Shown: positions 63,981-64,000 of the stretch, piece by piece
Layout: the number at the start of each line of letters is the position of its first letter
Numbering within the stretch: the first letter of the stretch is position 1
Origin: Bostrychus sinensis
Taxonomy: Eukaryota > Chordata > Actinopteri > Gobiiformes > Eleotridae
Length of the DNA stretch: 64,000 bases
Direction: 5' to 3'
Assembly (NCBI GenBank): GCA_020698575.1
Contig: CM036242.1
Location: forward strand, 21,896,624-21,960,623
Notes under the pieces: generated by a model
The model's input: only the letters and a program-made list of their open reading frames with translations
What the model was told of the DNA's origin: nothing
The model's database searches: none
Made by a program: the position numbers and the translations under genes

Positions 63981-64000
63981 GTGAGCAAAAATGTCTCCCC

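Overview
The window is a piece of a vertebrate, almost certainly teleost fish, nuclear genome. It lies wholly inside one large gene on the + strand that I identify as ush2a (usherin). Thirty-six internal coding exons can be placed between 79 and 63980, all with AG/GT borders and compatible phases. Joined, they give 7,514 nt: two bases finishing a codon begun upstream, then 2,504 codons without a stop. Neither end of the gene is present, so there is no promoter, start codon, transmembrane segment, stop codon or poly(A) site. The fish assignment rests on the mobile elements: Tc1-like relics, a hAT-type non-autonomous element, an L2-like LINE, tRNA-headed SINEs and a Penelope-like remnant.

The protein is a run of about 22 fibronectin type III (FN3) domains, called W1-W22 here. 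Region by region: W1-W7 lie in exons 1-12 (79-16341). W8 starts in exons 12-13 and is interrupted by a cysteine-rich block with 13 Cys-Cys pairs (exons 13-17, 16625-27207). W8 finishes in exon 18 (29508-29705). W9-W14 follow over widely spaced exons 18-29 (29508-56724). W15-W22 are packed into exons 29-36 (56579-63980). An FN3 array interrupted by a cysteine-doublet region is the hallmark of usherin. In vertebrates this protein is a giant extracellular and transmembrane component of the photoreceptor periciliary membrane and of hair-cell ankle links, where it works with ADGRV1 and whirlin. Human USH2A mutations cause Usher syndrome type 2A and retinitis pigmentosa.

About 88% of the window is intron. 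Twelve or so introns are 77-110 bp, while four exceed 6.7 kb (1375-8105, 17618-26041, 33232-40930, 46933-56413). The long introns hold transposon relics, simple repeats and stretches where I see nothing. I found no convincing nested gene on either strand. The points most worth a second look are: the cysteine-rich block sitting inside an FN3 fold; a Ser/Thr-rich expansion inside W2; alternation of two FN3 subtypes; a Penelope-like insertion carrying a hammerhead-ribozyme-like core, nested in another transposon with a 14-bp target duplication; and a family of short elements with Tc1-like ends and a tRNA-like middle.
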